A DNA stretch of 64,000 bases from Candidatus Regiella endosymbiont of Tuberolachnus salignus (GTDB lineage: Bacteria; Pseudomonadota; Gammaproteobacteria; Enterobacterales; Enterobacteriaceae): NCBI RefSeq assembly GCF_964020115.1, contig NZ_OZ026542.1, positions 3,117,436 to 3,181,435 on the forward strand. Reading direction: 5' to 3'. The translations under genes and the position numbers were made by a program. This document shows positions 12,109-21,805 of this stretch, piece by piece (position 1 is the first letter of the stretch; the number at the start of each line of letters is the position of its first letter). Below the pieces are notes generated by a model. The model was not told the origin of the DNA and searched no databases. It saw only the letters and a list, made by a program, of their open reading frames with translations.

Positions 12109-12819
12109 ATGTTTTATTTACGCACATTATTTAGCGCCGGCATTATTGCCGCCGCTCTTTTTAGCTCGATGGCACTTTATGCTGCGGGTATGGAACCAGA
12201 AACTTCAGTGGTGCTGCTTAACATGGCCGAGGGCGGTGGCAGTATTAATGTGAAAAACAGCGATCCGCAGGCATCTTTGTTGCATGTCACGCTATATGAT
12301 CTACCTGATGATAAGAGCGGCCCGCAGGTGATCGTGACGCAACCGGTTGCCCGGGTTGAGGGCGGGCAGCAGCATCGGGTTCGCTTTGTGGTCAGTAGTG
12401 CCGAGCCAATTAAAGTTGAACATTTTAAACGCGTTATCTTTGAAGGGATCCAACAGCGCCATCCCGGATCACAAAATATTGCCTTTACCGTACGGCAAGA
12501 TCTGCCGGTGATCATTCATCCGGCTGGACTGCCAGAGGTTAAAGATCCTTGGACAGGTTTGAAGTGGACGCTGAAGGGGAAAGAGCTGACCGTCACTAAC
12601 CCGAGCCCTTACATCGTCCGTTTATCACAGCAATTGCAATTATTACCCAGTAAAACCGCCGCCACGCTAGCCAAAACCTATATTTTGCCGGGGCAAACCC
12701 TGAGCGCTAAAGTAGCACCGACCGCGTCTCTAGCTGGCAATACGCAAATTAAGCTGATGCCGGCGTCGCGTTATGGTTTTCAGGTTGATGATTATCTGGC
12801 GCCCTTAGTCAATCTTTAA
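12109..12819 (+). CDS. periplasmic fimbrial chaperone (PapD-like)
   Basis: This 236-residue protein folds pilin subunits in the periplasm and carries them to the usher. A signal peptide ends near ALYAAG. The first immunoglobulin-like domain has a conserved pattern: SVVLLNMAEGGGSINVKN, QPVARVEGGQQHRVRFVV and FKRVIFEGI. The second domain contains LTVTNPSPYIVRLSQQLQLL, matching the chaperone subunit-binding NPSPYIV element. The length is typical. It lies 160 bases after the pilin gene and just before the usher gene. Confidence 0.88.
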   Translation: MFYLRTLFSAGIIAAALFSSMALYAAGMEPETSVVLLNMAEGGGSINVKNSDPQASLLHVTLYDLPDDKSGPQVIVTQPVARVEGGQQHRVRFVVSSAEPIKVEHFKRVIFEGIQQRHPGSQNIAFTVRQDLPVIIHPAGLPEVKDPWTGLKWTLKGKELTVTNPSPYIVRLSQQLQLLPSKTAATLAKTYILPGQTLSAKVAPTASLAGNTQIKLMPASRYGFQVDDYLAPLVNL

Positions 12820-12843
12820 TCAGATTGCTTGATCAGTCTGGCC

Positions 12844-15309
12844 ATGATCATGAATCCTATAATAGCCATCTTATTTTGTCCTAAGAAAATACTAATGCGG
12901 TGGGTTGCGAGTGGTCTGCTGCTGGCTTGTCAAGGAATCATGGCGAGTGAATTTGATCTCGATGTACTGAAAGCACGCGGTATTAGCCCAGAGGTGGCGG
13001 CTTATTTTTCTGAAGCCCCGCGTTTTTCACCTGGCACCATACCGGTATCGGTCTCTATTAATGGTAACGACAAAGGCACCATCAACGCTCAATTTTCTAC
13101 TGAAGGTCAATTGTGTATGGATGCTCATTTTTTGCAGCAGGCGGGCTTGAAGATCCCGAGCGATTTAGCCTCTGCCTCGCTTGATTCATCGGCTAAGGGT
13201 GATCAAACTCCACTCCCTTGCGATGATTACGCGACTTACTACCCAGGCACTACTGTTAGCCTGTTTCCCAATGAAACGCGTGTTTTAGTGGTGGTTCCGA
13301 GTGATGCACTCGCGCCAGTCTCTACGGCGCCGACCGGCTATTTACGCGGCGGTATGGCAGGTTTGTTGAACTACGATATGTTTAGCAGTTTGTCGAAAAA
13401 CCAGTGGGATACTTCTCGTCACAGCTACGCGTCATTGGAAAACGGGTTTAATGCCGGCGATTGGCTGGTACGCAGTCGGCAAATTATTAATCAATCCGAA
13501 AGGGAGACGCAATTCACCGCACTACAGACTTACGCGCAGCGTACCTTTCCCAGTGTTGGTCTGCAATTACAAGCCGGTCAAATTAATGTGAGGAACTCGC
13601 TGTTTGCTATTCCTTCATTATCCGGCATGCAAATAGAGCCGGATCGCGCGCTAAATCCGGTATCAGGATCTGGTGTGACGGTGACGGGTATCGCTCAAAC
13701 CGCCCAGGCGCGTGTTGAAATTAAACAGAACCACCAGCTGATTTATTCCACTTTGGTTCCCGCGGGGCGTTTTACGCTTCCTGATGTACCGACGATCAGT
13801 GCTAATACGGATCTCCAGGTCACCGTGAATGAAACTAACGGTGAACAGCATCATTTTGTGGTGAGCGCGAGTGAACAGAATGCGGCTCAGCTTAGTCAAC
13901 CCGAAGGGTTATCTTTTGCATTGGGCAAAGTTAGCCAGGGTATGGCGGGGCAGACGCCACCTTGGGTAGGGAGTTTTTCTCAAGGATGGCGGATCCATTC
14001 ACAGCTTAATCTGAGCGGTGGCGTGCTGCTCGCTCAAGGCTATCAGTCTTTGGCGGCGAGAGGGGAGTTTACTCCGCGCAATAATTGGCTATTAAAAAGT
14101 AGCTGGTGGTTAAGTCATGATCAACAGCATTCAGTGCAAGGGCAAAACTTAGAGCTGTCTAGCACCTATCGTCCGTTAAAAAATTTGGCAATGACACTGC
14201 ATGCGGGTCATAAAAGCGCCGGATATCGTCATCTGAGCGATTCTATGTATCAAAATCATCAACATGAATTGAGCGCGCATACTTTTGGTGCTTATGCTAA
14301 TTGGTCACTGCCTTACCTAGGTGGATTTTCGCTCGGTTATACAGGTTTTGTCAGCCAGCAGACGACGCAAAGTATCAATATTGGCTGGCGAAAAACGATG
14401 GGTAAAGTGAATATTCGTGCCGATTGGCAGCGTAGCCTCGGTCGATCTAATACAAAAAATGGCGCTGATCAGCTTTTTGTTAATTTCAGCCTGCCATGGG
14501 GTGAGCAACATATCGACAACTATTACCGTCGTAGTGGCACCAGAGCCATCCTGGGTAGCGGCATTAATACTCACGGCCAAATTATGCCGGCATTGCATTA
14601 TTCACTCGCCGCTAACCATGAATTTACTGAAAAACATACTGCGATCAGGGGAAGTCTTAATAGCAATCTGCATTATACAAAAATTAACTTTAGTGCCAGT
14701 GTTGATACTAATCGAAGCCAAAATTATAACGTTAGCACGCAGGGAGGGGTGGCCGCCCATGCCGCTGGGATCACCTTTTCACCGGAGCCGATACAGGAAA
14801 GCTTTGCGATTGTTAAATTAGATCAAAAGGTAGCAGGAATAGCCATTGATACCGGGCAAGGGCGTGTGTGGACCGATTTTTGGGGGCAAGCGGTGGTGCC
14901 TTCGTTACCTGCCTATCAATCATCACATGTTGAATTAAATACGGAAACTTTGCCGAAAAATGCGGATGTGAGCAACGGTTTACAATCGGTTAAGGTTGGA
15001 CGTGGCGCGGTGACTCAACTCAATTATCAACTGCTGAAAGAGCGTCGGGCGTTGCTGAATGTCACCTTGCCCGATGGCAGTCCTTTACCCAAAGACAGTT
15101 TAATTGTTGACAGTGATCAGCAATACATTACCTCTTCTGTAGACAACGGCGTGGTTTTTATCAACAACATCCCTGCCAGTGGCACCTTATTCGTCGCGGC
15201 TGAAAACGGCCATGAAGCCTGCCGTCTGATGTATCCACTCAATGAACAACCCGATTTGGAGAACTATTATGAAACCCTTGCCGCCACTTGTGTTTTTGAA
15301 AAAGCGTAG
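12844..15309 (+). CDS. outer-membrane fimbrial usher
   Basis: This protein of about 820 residues forms the outer-membrane channel that assembles the fimbria. The N-terminal domain has the usher pattern FDLDVLKARGISPEVAAYF, GTIPVSVSINGN and a Cys pair. The middle barrel contains YLRGGMAGLLNYDM, GLQLQAGQI and VSGSGVTVTGIAQTAQARVEIKQ. The C-terminal plug/CTD region has GVVFINNIPASGTLFV with a cysteine near the end. The start is uncertain: ATG at 12844, 12850 or 12895 are all possible, and the last gives the cleanest signal peptide (MRWVASGLLLACQGIMA-S). It appears full length and undamaged. Confidence 0.9.
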   Translation: MIMNPIIAILFCPKKILMRWVASGLLLACQGIMASEFDLDVLKARGISPEVAAYFSEAPRFSPGTIPVSVSINGNDKGTINAQFSTEGQLCMDAHFLQQAGLKIPSDLASASLDSSAKGDQTPLPCDDYATYYPGTTVSLFPNETRVLVVVPSDALAPVSTAPTGYLRGGMAGLLNYDMFSSLSKNQWDTSRHSYASLENGFNAGDWLVRSRQIINQSERETQFTALQTYAQRTFPSVGLQLQAGQINVRNSLFAIPSLSGMQIEPDRALNPVSGSGVTVTGIAQTAQARVEIKQNHQLIYSTLVPAGRFTLPDVPTISANTDLQVTVNETNGEQHHFVVSASEQNAAQLSQPEGLSFALGKVSQGMAGQTPPWVGSFSQGWRIHSQLNLSGGVLLAQGYQSLAARGEFTPRNNWLLKSSWWLSHDQQHSVQGQNLELSSTYRPLKNLAMTLHAGHKSAGYRHLSDSMYQNHQHELSAHTFGAYANWSLPYLGGFSLGYTGFVSQQTTQSINIGWRKTMGKVNIRADWQRSLGRSNTKNGADQLFVNFSLPWGEQHIDNYYRRSGTRAILGSGINTHGQIMPALHYSLAANHEFTEKHTAIRGSLNSNLHYTKINFSASVDTNRSQNYNVSTQGGVAAHAAGITFSPEPIQESFAIVKLDQKVAGIAIDTGQGRVWTDFWGQAVVPSLPAYQSSHVELNTETLPKNADVSNGLQSVKVGRGAVTQLNYQLLKERRALLNVTLPDGSPLPKDSLIVDSDQQYITSSVDNGVVFINNIPASGTLFVAAENGHEACRLMYPLNEQPDLENYYETLAATCVFEKA

Positions 15310-15841
15310 TAAAGCATTAATTCATCATTGGTGGGTAGGGGGGATCCTACTACTGCTTGTATTCTCACACTGGTCACAAGCGCAACAATGTCAGGTAATA
15401 ATGAGTCAAGGATCACTTAATTACGGCAGGATCACCCAGGATAAAACTACCTCCTCAGGTGATCTAGGCTGGCGGACACTCCCTGAACGTAATGTATCCT
15501 TAACGCTGCTCTGTGAGGAAACGACACGTGATAGGGTATTGAAACTGAGTGGAGCCACTGTATCTTCAGATCCGCATTTTGCTTTTGGCGATAATGGGCG
15601 AACAAAAATAGAATTAGTCAACCCCAATTCTGCAATAGAACTTGAGCGTTCAGATCAGCCTTTGTCTCTGGTGAGTCGCCCTCTAGAGCTATTAGCAGAA
15701 GATCGTCTCCATATAACAGAGATAGAGGGTAAAAAGCCTTTGACGTTACAGCTGAAGGTAACCCCGAGGATAAACGAAAATGCTTGGTCAGTAGCTACTG
15801 TCAGTGAATTAAATACTGCCGTTAAGGCGACCCTTGAATAA
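15269..15841 (+). CDS. fimbrial minor/tip subunit candidate
   Basis: This 190-residue exported protein overlaps the 3' end of the usher gene by 41 bases, a sign of tight operon coupling. The signal peptide is long with a basic start (MKPLPPLVFLKKRSK) and a hydrophobic core (GGILLLLVF) ending WSQAQ. The mature part has a pilin-like start, QCQVIMSQGSLNYGRI, and a second Cys in NVSLTLLCEE. Its small size and last place in the operon suggest an adaptor or tip pilin. I see no large separate adhesin domain. Confidence 0.75.
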   Translation: MKPLPPLVFLKKRSKALIHHWWVGGILLLLVFSHWSQAQQCQVIMSQGSLNYGRITQDKTTSSGDLGWRTLPERNVSLTLLCEETTRDRVLKLSGATVSSDPHFAFGDNGRTKIELVNPNSAIELERSDQPLSLVSRPLELLAEDRLHITEIEGKKPLTLQLKVTPRINENAWSVATVSELNTAVKATLE

Positions 15842-15904
15842 TAATTGAAAAAAATCGATGTTTGTCAATTGTCAGGGGGACGTTATAAAATGGTGCAAAA
15901 GTGA

Positions 15905-15946
15905 TATAGCCGAATCCGTCTGATTTGATTCAAGGCGAAGGGTATA
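15905..15946. repeat. hybrid repeat remnant
   Basis: This 42-bp stretch starts like family B (TATAGCCGAATC...TTGATT) and ends like family A (GCGAAGGGTATA). It looks like a deletion product or recombinant of the two palindromic repeat families. Confidence 0.55.
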
Positions 15947-15947
15947 A

Positions 15948-16090
15948 TAGACCTCTTTCCAAACCGTAGTTCGTTATGTGAAGTCAAGGCGCCCGGCGCA
16001 CAGCAACCTTCGTTGCCATAAGTACATGAGGATTGCGCGCACCGGGCAACGCAGGATTTGCTTCACGCAGTAGGTTTGGAAAGAGGTCTA
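15948..16090. repeat. 143-bp palindromic element before tyrS
   Basis: The ends are the inverted repeat TAGACCTCTTTCCAAACC. The inside contains a second complementary pair (GGCGCCCGGCGCACAGCAAC against GTTG...GCGCGCACCGGGCAAC-like sequence), so the transcript could fold into a long hairpin. It ends only 19 bases before the tyrS start and must therefore lie in the tyrS leader or promoter. No other copy is seen in this window. Confidence 0.75.
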
Positions 16091-16109
16091 ATGACAAACG
16101 GAATAATTA

Positions 16110-17414
16110 ATGAATAACATCGACCTGATAAAAGAATTAGAAGAACGTGGCCTGGTCGCTCAGATTACAGATAAAGAGGCGTTAACAAAGAGGCTAACTC
16201 AAGGCTCTCTCTCGCTGTACTGTGGTTTTGATCCTACTGCTGATAGCTTGCATTTGGGGCATTTGGTGCCGTTGCTGTGTTTAAAACGTTTTCAACTTGC
16301 AGGCCATACCCCCGTTGCCTTGGTGGGGGGAGCCACGGGACTTATCGGCGATCCCAGTTTTAAAGCTACGGAACGGAAATTAAATACGGTAGAGACAGTG
16401 GATCAATGGGTAGCAAAAATTCGCCAACAAGTCTCTCCCTTTCTTGATTTTGACTGTGATAAAAATCGCGCGATCATCGTCAATAATTATGATTGGTTTG
16501 CCCAGATGAATGTGCTGACTTTTTTGCGCGATATCGGCAAACATTTCTCTATTAATCAGATGATAAATAAAGAGGCGGTTAAACAACGTTTAGAGCGTCA
16601 TGAGAGTGGTCTTTCTTTTACCGAATTTTCTTATAATTTATTACAAGGCTATGATTTTGCTAGCTTGAATAAAAATCATGAAGTAGAGCTACAAATTGGT
16701 GGATCCGATCAATGGGGCAATATCACCTCGGGTATTGATCTCACCCGGCGTTTACATCAACAGCAGGTATATGGTTTAACGGTACCGCTGATAACGAAAG
16801 CCGATGGCACTAAATTCGGTAAAACCGAAGCAGGAGCCATTTGGTTGGATGCCAAAAAAACCAGCCCGTATAAATTTTATCAATTTTGGATCAATACGGC
16901 TGATGCCGATGTTTATCGTTTTTTAAAATTATTCACCTTTATGGCGTTGGAAGATATCAAGGCATTGCAAGAAGAAGATCAACTCAGTGGCAAGCCACCA
17001 AGAGCACAGGCGGTGCTAGCAGAGAAGATGACCGAGATGGTACATGGCAAAGAAGCATTGACAACAGTGCAGCGTATCACTCAGAGTCTCTTTTCTAGTC
17101 ATTTTTCTGAAATGACTGAAGCCGATTTTGCTCAGTTAGCACAAGACGGCATGCCTACTACTGATTTACCCCCTAATACTGATTTACAACAAGCCTTAGT
17201 CAATGCAGGGTTGGCTCCTTCACGTGGGCAAGCCCGTAAATTGATCAGTGAGAATGCGGTGAAAGTGAATGGTAAAAAGCAAGGTGATACGCAATATCTA
17301 TTCACTGATGCCGATCGTCTGTTTGGCAAATACACTCTATTGTGTCGGGGAAAAAAACATTATTCTCTAGTGAGTTGGTTACCAAAATTAAGTTCATTAG
17401 TCTCATCATCATAA
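16110..17414 (+). CDS. tyrS: tyrosyl-tRNA synthetase
   Basis: This class I aminoacyl-tRNA synthetase charges tRNA-Tyr with tyrosine. At 434 residues it is close to the 424 of the E. coli enzyme. The HIGH-like motif is HLGHLVPL (about residues 46-53), the tyrosine pocket shows [12 protein letters not shown] and GGSDQWGNI, and the KMSKS equivalent is KFGKT. A C-terminal S4 RNA-binding domain follows ([24 protein letters not shown]). The gene looks intact and essential. Its upstream region is occupied by a 143-bp palindromic element. Confidence 0.97.
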   Translation: MNNIDLIKELEERGLVAQITDKEALTKRLTQGSLSLYCGFDPTADSLHLGHLVPLLCLKRFQLAGHTPVALVGGATGLIGDPSFKATERKLNTVETVDQWVAKIRQQVSPFLDFDCDKNRAIIVNNYDWFAQMNVLTFLRDIGKHFSINQMINKEAVKQRLERHESGLSFTEFSYNLLQGYDFASLNKNHEVELQIGGSDQWGNITSGIDLTRRLHQQQVYGLTVPLITKADGTKFGKTEAGAIWLDAKKTSPYKFYQFWINTADADVYRFLKLFTFMALEDIKALQEEDQLSGKPPRAQAVLAEKMTEMVHGKEALTTVQRITQSLFSSHFSEMTEADFAQLAQDGMPTTDLPPNTDLQQALVNAGLAPSRGQARKLISENAVKVNGKKQGDTQYLFTDADRLFGKYTLLCRGKKHYSLVSWLPKLSSLVSSS

Positions 17415-17426
17415 AATGGATAATTC

Positions 17427-18707
17427 ATGACTGCCTCTGTTTGTTGTTCCGTGCGTGAAGGCTCTGTCATTCACCAATGTAAAGAAATGTTGCCCAGTGT
17501 AACGGCATTTTTGTTAGGTATCGCGTTACCCAGTTCTACTTTTTTAATCCACCTTTCACTGGTACTGGTTTTACTCTGTGTATTATTGAGATGGAATGGT
17601 AACGCGGTAAAAGTATTGATGCAAAATCCGCTCGTTTGGCTACCTATGGTTATATTCTCTCTGCTATCGCTTTCTTTGCTGTGGCAGCAAAACGTGCACG
17701 GGCTTGAGATGGTCGCTAAATATAGGAAATTATTATATGTTTTGCCATTAGCCCTTTTTTTCTTACTCTCTCGTCGGTTAATTGATTATTTTATTAAAGG
17801 TTTTTTGCTAGCGAATGCGGTCATACTGGTGATGAGTTTATTGATAGCTGTCTTTCATCTTCCTTTTGGCTCTCACAATCCCCTCAATCCGACAGTTTTT
17901 AAACTGCACATCACCCAAAATTTTTTTATGGCGCTGGCTGCTCTTTTTTGGTTGCAAAACCTCTTTTTTTATCAGGGTATAAAGCGTTGGGCTTATGCGT
18001 TTTTAGTTGCGATAACCCTTTATAATGTATTGTTTATGCTGCTGGGTAGAACCGGTTATGTTGCACTCATTGCTGCTATTGCTGTATGGACAAAACTTTC
18101 ACTGCCTTTCAGGCAGCAGTTAATGGTCGCTGCTTGTGCTGCTTTTTTAGCTTGCATTTTTATTATGGTGCCCAATCGTAGCCATGATCGCCTACAGCTG
18201 GGTATACAAGAAATGGAAGAGTGCTCAATAGCCGTTGCTGAAGAGTGGCAACTGTCTTGCAGTAGCTCAATGGGACTACGTAAAGCATTTGTACTGAAAT
18301 CTTGGCAATTAATTAAACAGGCTCCCTTATTTGGCCATGGTGCTGGTGGTTTTTTCTATGCCATTCCTGAAGCGGGCTATAAAGTGAGTAATCCACATAA
18401 TGAATATCTATTGCAAACCGTTCAATTAGGCTTGATAGGACTGGTGCTTTTTTTGGCCTGGATGTTAAGTATTTTCCGCGCTGCCTGGCAACAATCTCCG
18501 GTAATAAAAAACCTATTTATAGCGCTATTAAGTAGTTATATGGTTTGTAATTTATTTAATTCATTTTTGCTTGATTCTTCCGAAGGAAATTTTTTTATCG
18601 TCGTTACCGCTATACTGGCCAGTTATTCGATATGCAGTAAAACCGCTGCCTTTGAGAAGATATCAAATGATGGGATGCAAGAAAAGCAAGCTGGATATAC
18701 CCAATGA
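17427..18707 (+). CDS. O-antigen ligase-like polytopic membrane protein
   Basis: This 426-residue protein has about ten to twelve membrane helices and the Wzy_C/WaaL-type large periplasmic loop. Supporting motifs are LGRTGYVALI (conserved Arg) and the loop signature GHGAGGFFYAI...NPHNEYLLQTVQLG. Such proteins join O-antigen to lipid A-core, or polymerise surface glycans. It lies 12 bases after tyrS. The C-terminal residues GYTQ and the stop come from a repeat half-element (TATACCCAATGA), so the original tail may have been slightly different. The exact substrate is unknown; waaL is the likeliest identity. Confidence 0.8.
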   Translation: MTASVCCSVREGSVIHQCKEMLPSVTAFLLGIALPSSTFLIHLSLVLVLLCVLLRWNGNAVKVLMQNPLVWLPMVIFSLLSLSLLWQQNVHGLEMVAKYRKLLYVLPLALFFLLSRRLIDYFIKGFLLANAVILVMSLLIAVFHLPFGSHNPLNPTVFKLHITQNFFMALAALFWLQNLFFYQGIKRWAYAFLVAITLYNVLFMLLGRTGYVALIAAIAVWTKLSLPFRQQLMVAACAAFLACIFIMVPNRSHDRLQLGIQEMEECSIAVAEEWQLSCSSSMGLRKAFVLKSWQLIKQAPLFGHGAGGFFYAIPEAGYKVSNPHNEYLLQTVQLGLIGLVLFLAWMLSIFRAAWQQSPVIKNLFIALLSSYMVCNLFNSFLLDSSEGNFFIVVTAILASYSICSKTAAFEKISNDGMQEKQAGYTQ

Positions 18708-18722
18708 ATTTCGAGTTATGGC
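18696..18722. repeat. half copy of family A repeat
   Basis: TATACCCAATGAATTTCGAG matches the outer end of the family A elements at 20096, 41978 and 44511, in inverted orientation. The other end is missing. It supplies the stop codon of the preceding gene. Confidence 0.6.
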
Positions 18723-18954
18723 TGGTTTTTAGAGAGTAAATCTTATCTCTGTTGCCTAATGAAAAAAGAATTTTATTAGGAAAACAACGATAATATTAAT
18801 GTACAATGACAAAAATAACAGGTCAAAATAAAGAGGCAAGGTATTGATAAATAATGACTGAAAAGTTGTGTTTTGTTGTCTTTTGTTGCCTATTATTTGA
18901 TCTAAAATAATACCTCTACTTGTTTTAAATGATTTATTTTATTTTTGGACAGCT

Positions 18955-19485
18955 ATGATAATCATAGGTATTGATCCGGGATCTCGTATTACCGGCTATG
19001 GAGTGATTGCACTGAAAGGGCGGCAATTAAGTTATCTGGCTAGCGGTTGCATTCGTACAGGAGGAGGGTCTTTACCTACGCGCTTAAAATTGATTTACGC
19101 GGGTGTCAGCGAGATTATTACCCAATTTCAGCCTGATTTTTTTGCTATCGAACAAGTATTTATGGCAAAAAATGCTGATTCTGCCTTGAAACTCGGTCAA
19201 GCCCGTGGTGTGGCGATAGTTGCCGCGGTCAATCAGCACTTAACGGTGTTTGAATACGCAGCCAGGCTGGTCAAACAAACCGTCGTGGGGAGTGGGGCGG
19301 CAGAAAAAAAACAAGTACAGCATATGGTTCGTTGTTTATTAAATCTCTCGGCCGCACCACCCTCGGATGCAGCAGATGCATTAGCTATCGCTATTACGCA
19401 TTGTCACTTGCAGCAAAAACTCATTGCTACCTGCAGAAAAACAGGACGCGGCCACGTAAATTACGACTTTAAAAAGAGGAACTAA
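18955..19485 (+). CDS. ruvC: Holliday-junction endonuclease RuvC
   Basis: RuvC resolves Holliday junctions made by recombination, together with RuvAB. At 176 residues it is about the length of E. coli RuvC (173). The acidic active site is present: [12 protein letters not shown] (Asp7 equivalent), [12 protein letters not shown] (Glu) and [13 protein letters not shown] (two Asp). It is followed after one base by ruvA. The usual upstream neighbour yebC is absent; instead there are about 250 bases of AT-rich DNA with a repeat fragment. Confidence 0.97.
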   Translation: MIIIGIDPGSRITGYGVIALKGRQLSYLASGCIRTGGGSLPTRLKLIYAGVSEIITQFQPDFFAIEQVFMAKNADSALKLGQARGVAIVAAVNQHLTVFEYAARLVKQTVVGSGAAEKKQVQHMVRCLLNLSAAPPSDAADALAIAITHCHLQQKLIATCRKTGRGHVNYDFKKRN

Positions 19486-19486
19486 A

Positions 19487-20095
19487 GTGATAGGGCGTCT
19501 GCGCGGTATTATTTTAGAAAAGCAGCCCCCTCAGGTTTTGTTAGAAACCCATGGGGTAGGTTATGAAATTCAGTTACCCATCAGCTGTTTCTATCAGTTG
19601 CCGGAGGTAGGACAAGAAGCGATTATTTTTACGCAATTTGTGGTGCGTGAAGAGGCGCAACTATTATACGGATTTAACGATAAACAAGAGCGGGCGCTGT
19701 TTCGTGAATTAATTAAAGTCAATGGTGTTGGTCCTAAATTGGCGTTGGCTATTTTATCGGGGATGTCAGCGCCGCAATTTGTTGATGCTGTTGAACAAGA
19801 AAAGATCAGCACATTAATAAAATTGCCAGGAGTAGGTAAAAAGACGGCTGAACGTTTAGTGGTTGAGATGAAAGATCGCATTAAAGGTTTAAATGGCGAT
19901 CTCTTCACTAATAGCGCTGCGGTACCATTATCTGCTTCGTTGTCAACCACGGTTAACAATGAAGCTGAAGCTGTCTCAGCACTGATCGCGCTAGGTTATA
20001 AACCACAAGAAGCCAGTCGACTGATTAATAAAATTGCCAGCGCTGGGATGGATTGCGAAACTTTGATTCGGGAGGCTTTGCGTGCCGCTTTGTAA
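19487..20095 (+). CDS. ruvA: Holliday-junction binding protein RuvA
   Basis: RuvA binds Holliday junctions as a tetramer and loads the RuvB motor. The 202 residues match the family length. It starts with GTG at 19487, preceded by AAAGAGGA. Domain I ([15 protein letters not shown]...GVGYEIQLP), the helix-hairpin-helix domain II ([16 protein letters not shown] and [19 protein letters not shown]) and the C-terminal RuvB-binding domain ([16 protein letters not shown]) are all present. The stop codon directly abuts a 127-bp palindromic repeat that separates it from ruvB. Confidence 0.97.
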   Translation: MIGRLRGIILEKQPPQVLLETHGVGYEIQLPISCFYQLPEVGQEAIIFTQFVVREEAQLLYGFNDKQERALFRELIKVNGVGPKLALAILSGMSAPQFVDAVEQEKISTLIKLPGVGKKTAERLVVEMKDRIKGLNGDLFTNSAAVPLSASLSTTVNNEAEAVSALIALGYKPQEASRLINKIASAGMDCETLIREALRAAL

Positions 20096-20222
20096 TATAC
20101 CCTTCGCCTTTGAAGCCGCCGCGTTGTTGGCTGTGGACATTCGTCCTCATCAGGTAGTAGGTTCACGCTCATCGGCCTCACACCCTGGCCGCCTTGCCGT
20201 AACTCGAAATTCATTGGCTATA
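20096..20222. repeat. family A palindromic repeat between ruvA and ruvB
   Basis: This 127-bp element begins TATACCCTTCGCCTTTGAAG right after the ruvA stop and ends CTCGAAATTCATTGGCTATA. Related elements are found at 39303, 41978, 44511 and 48942. The ends start with TA, which suggests insertion at TA dinucleotides. Confidence 0.85.
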
Positions 20223-20243
20223 GCGCAAAAATAAAGGTAAAAA

Positions 20244-21248
20244 ATGATTGAAGCCGATCGCCTCGTTTCAGCACAGATCATCAATGATGAAGTGGTCATT
20301 GATCGCGCCATTCGACCCAAGTTATTGGTTGAATATATCGGGCAATTGCCTGTGCGAGAACAAATGGAAATTTTTATCCAGGCGGCTAAGCAGCGCGGTG
20401 AGGCGTTGGATCATCTGCTGATATTTGGCCCGCCTGGGCTTGGAAAAACCACTTTAGCCAATATCATTGCCAATGAAATGGGTGTTAATCTGCGCACTAC
20501 CTCAGGGCCAGTATTAGAGAAAGCCGGTGATTTGGCCGCGTTATTAACCAACCTTGAACCTCACGATGTTTTGTTTATCGACGAAATTCATCGCTTATCA
20601 CCGATAATTGAAGAAATTCTCTACCCTGCGATGGAAGATTATCAGCTGGATATTATGATTGGCGAAGGGCCTGCTGCGCGGTCGATTAAACTTGATTTAC
20701 CGCCCTTTACGCTGATAGGGGCTACCACACGTGCCGGTTCGCTTACTTCGCCGTTACGTGATCGATTTGGCATTGTCCAACGGTTAGAATTTTATCAAAT
20801 CGCTGATTTAGAACAGATTGTAGCCCGAAGTGCCCGTTGTTTAGGGTTAACCTTAACCCTAGAAGGGGCGCATCATTTAGCACGCTGCTCGAGAGGAACG
20901 CCGCGTATCACCAATCGTTTATTACGCCGTGTGCGCGATTTTGCTGAAGTGAAAGCGCAAGGTGTCATTGATGGTCCGATAGCGATAAAAGCCCTAGAGA
21001 TGTTAAATATCGATGGAGAAGGCTTTGATTATATGGATCGAAAATTACTGCTGGCCATTATCGATAAATTTAACGGTGGGCCAGTGGGTTTAGATAATAT
21101 CGCCGCTGCTATTGGTGAAGAGCGTGAAACTATTGAAGATGTGTTAGAGCCTTATCTCATTCAGCAAGGCTTTATTCAGCGCACTCCGCGCGGCAGAATA
21201 GCCACCCAGCATGCTTACCAACACTGTGGCATCACCTGGAAAGAATAG
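20244..21248 (+). CDS. ruvB: Holliday-junction branch-migration ATPase RuvB
   Basis: RuvB is the hexameric AAA+ motor that drives branch migration with RuvA. It has 334 residues. Walker A is [12 protein letters not shown], Walker B is [10 protein letters not shown], sensor 1 is IGATTRAG and the arginine-finger region is SPLRDRFGI. The C-terminal winged helix is complete ([18 protein letters not shown]). In E. coli only a few bases separate ruvA from ruvB; here a palindromic element of 127 bp lies between, so read-through or a separate promoter is needed. Confidence 0.97.
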   Translation: MIEADRLVSAQIINDEVVIDRAIRPKLLVEYIGQLPVREQMEIFIQAAKQRGEALDHLLIFGPPGLGKTTLANIIANEMGVNLRTTSGPVLEKAGDLAALLTNLEPHDVLFIDEIHRLSPIIEEILYPAMEDYQLDIMIGEGPAARSIKLDLPPFTLIGATTRAGSLTSPLRDRFGIVQRLEFYQIADLEQIVARSARCLGLTLTLEGAHHLARCSRGTPRITNRLLRRVRDFAEVKAQGVIDGPIAIKALEMLNIDGEGFDYMDRKLLLAIIDKFNGGPVGLDNIAAAIGEERETIEDVLEPYLIQQGFIQRTPRGRIATQHAYQHCGITWKE

Positions 21249-21420
21249 GCAAAAGCAGGGTTTAGTGCTGAAGTAAAAATAATCTAATCACCTCCTCAAC
21301 GCTGCCTTAGTTACTTTCTGTTCCAGATGCGTTATTTTCTGCAGCTCATGTTTCAAGGGTTTTTAGGCAACAGGGATCTTGGTAGCGTAAAATATGAGGT
21401 GCAATTTATGCCACGGGTTA

Positions 21421-21666
21421 TTACAAAAAAAGCGTCAGCTTTCTCATTCGATACGCTTCATCCATTTTTTCTTGAGAGGAAAAGGGAGGTGTTTTTTGTG
21501 CCTCCGCCTGCTGTTCTTGAAGGCAGGATAATACCGACCCAATACTCATATATTTATGTCTCCACTGAATTTTACACGCCTCAAGGCTCTCAGCAGCAGA
21601 AGCTAAAACAGGGGTGGGCACAGATAACATCGTTGAAAATAGTAAAATAGCCGTTATCTTTTGCAT
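21421..21666 (-). CDS. small secreted protein, unknown function
   Basis: This 81-residue minus-strand protein has a convincing signal peptide (MQKITAILLFSTMLSVPTPVLA-SA) and a good ribosome-binding site (AGAGGGATCAC before ATG). The mature part, about 58 residues, has two cysteines (LEACKIQW, VLSCLQEQQAEAQ) and is otherwise polar, so a small periplasmic protein with one disulfide is possible. The opposite-strand open frame over the same DNA lacks a ribosome-binding site and is rejected. The coding end lies in a run of seven T/A bases, so a frameshifted, formerly longer protein cannot be excluded. Confidence 0.55.
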   Translation of the reverse strand: MQKITAILLFSTMLSVPTPVLASAAESLEACKIQWRHKYMSIGSVLSCLQEQQAEAQKTPPFSSQEKMDEAYRMRKLTLFL

Positions 21667-21805
21667 GTGATCCCTCTATTTTTTACATTTCGTTTACTGT
21701 CATCGTATATTTCCTTTCTTTTAAAGATAGCCATCATAGTGGGTGTTGGCTAATAGTGGTTTATAATCCGCTATTATTACTACTCAAAACATTAGGGAGA
21801 TTGTT

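Noticed and set aside
21327-21650. 107-codon plus-strand frame
   Set aside because: No ribosome-binding site. The overlapping minus-strand frame has a signal peptide and a good ribosome-binding site.
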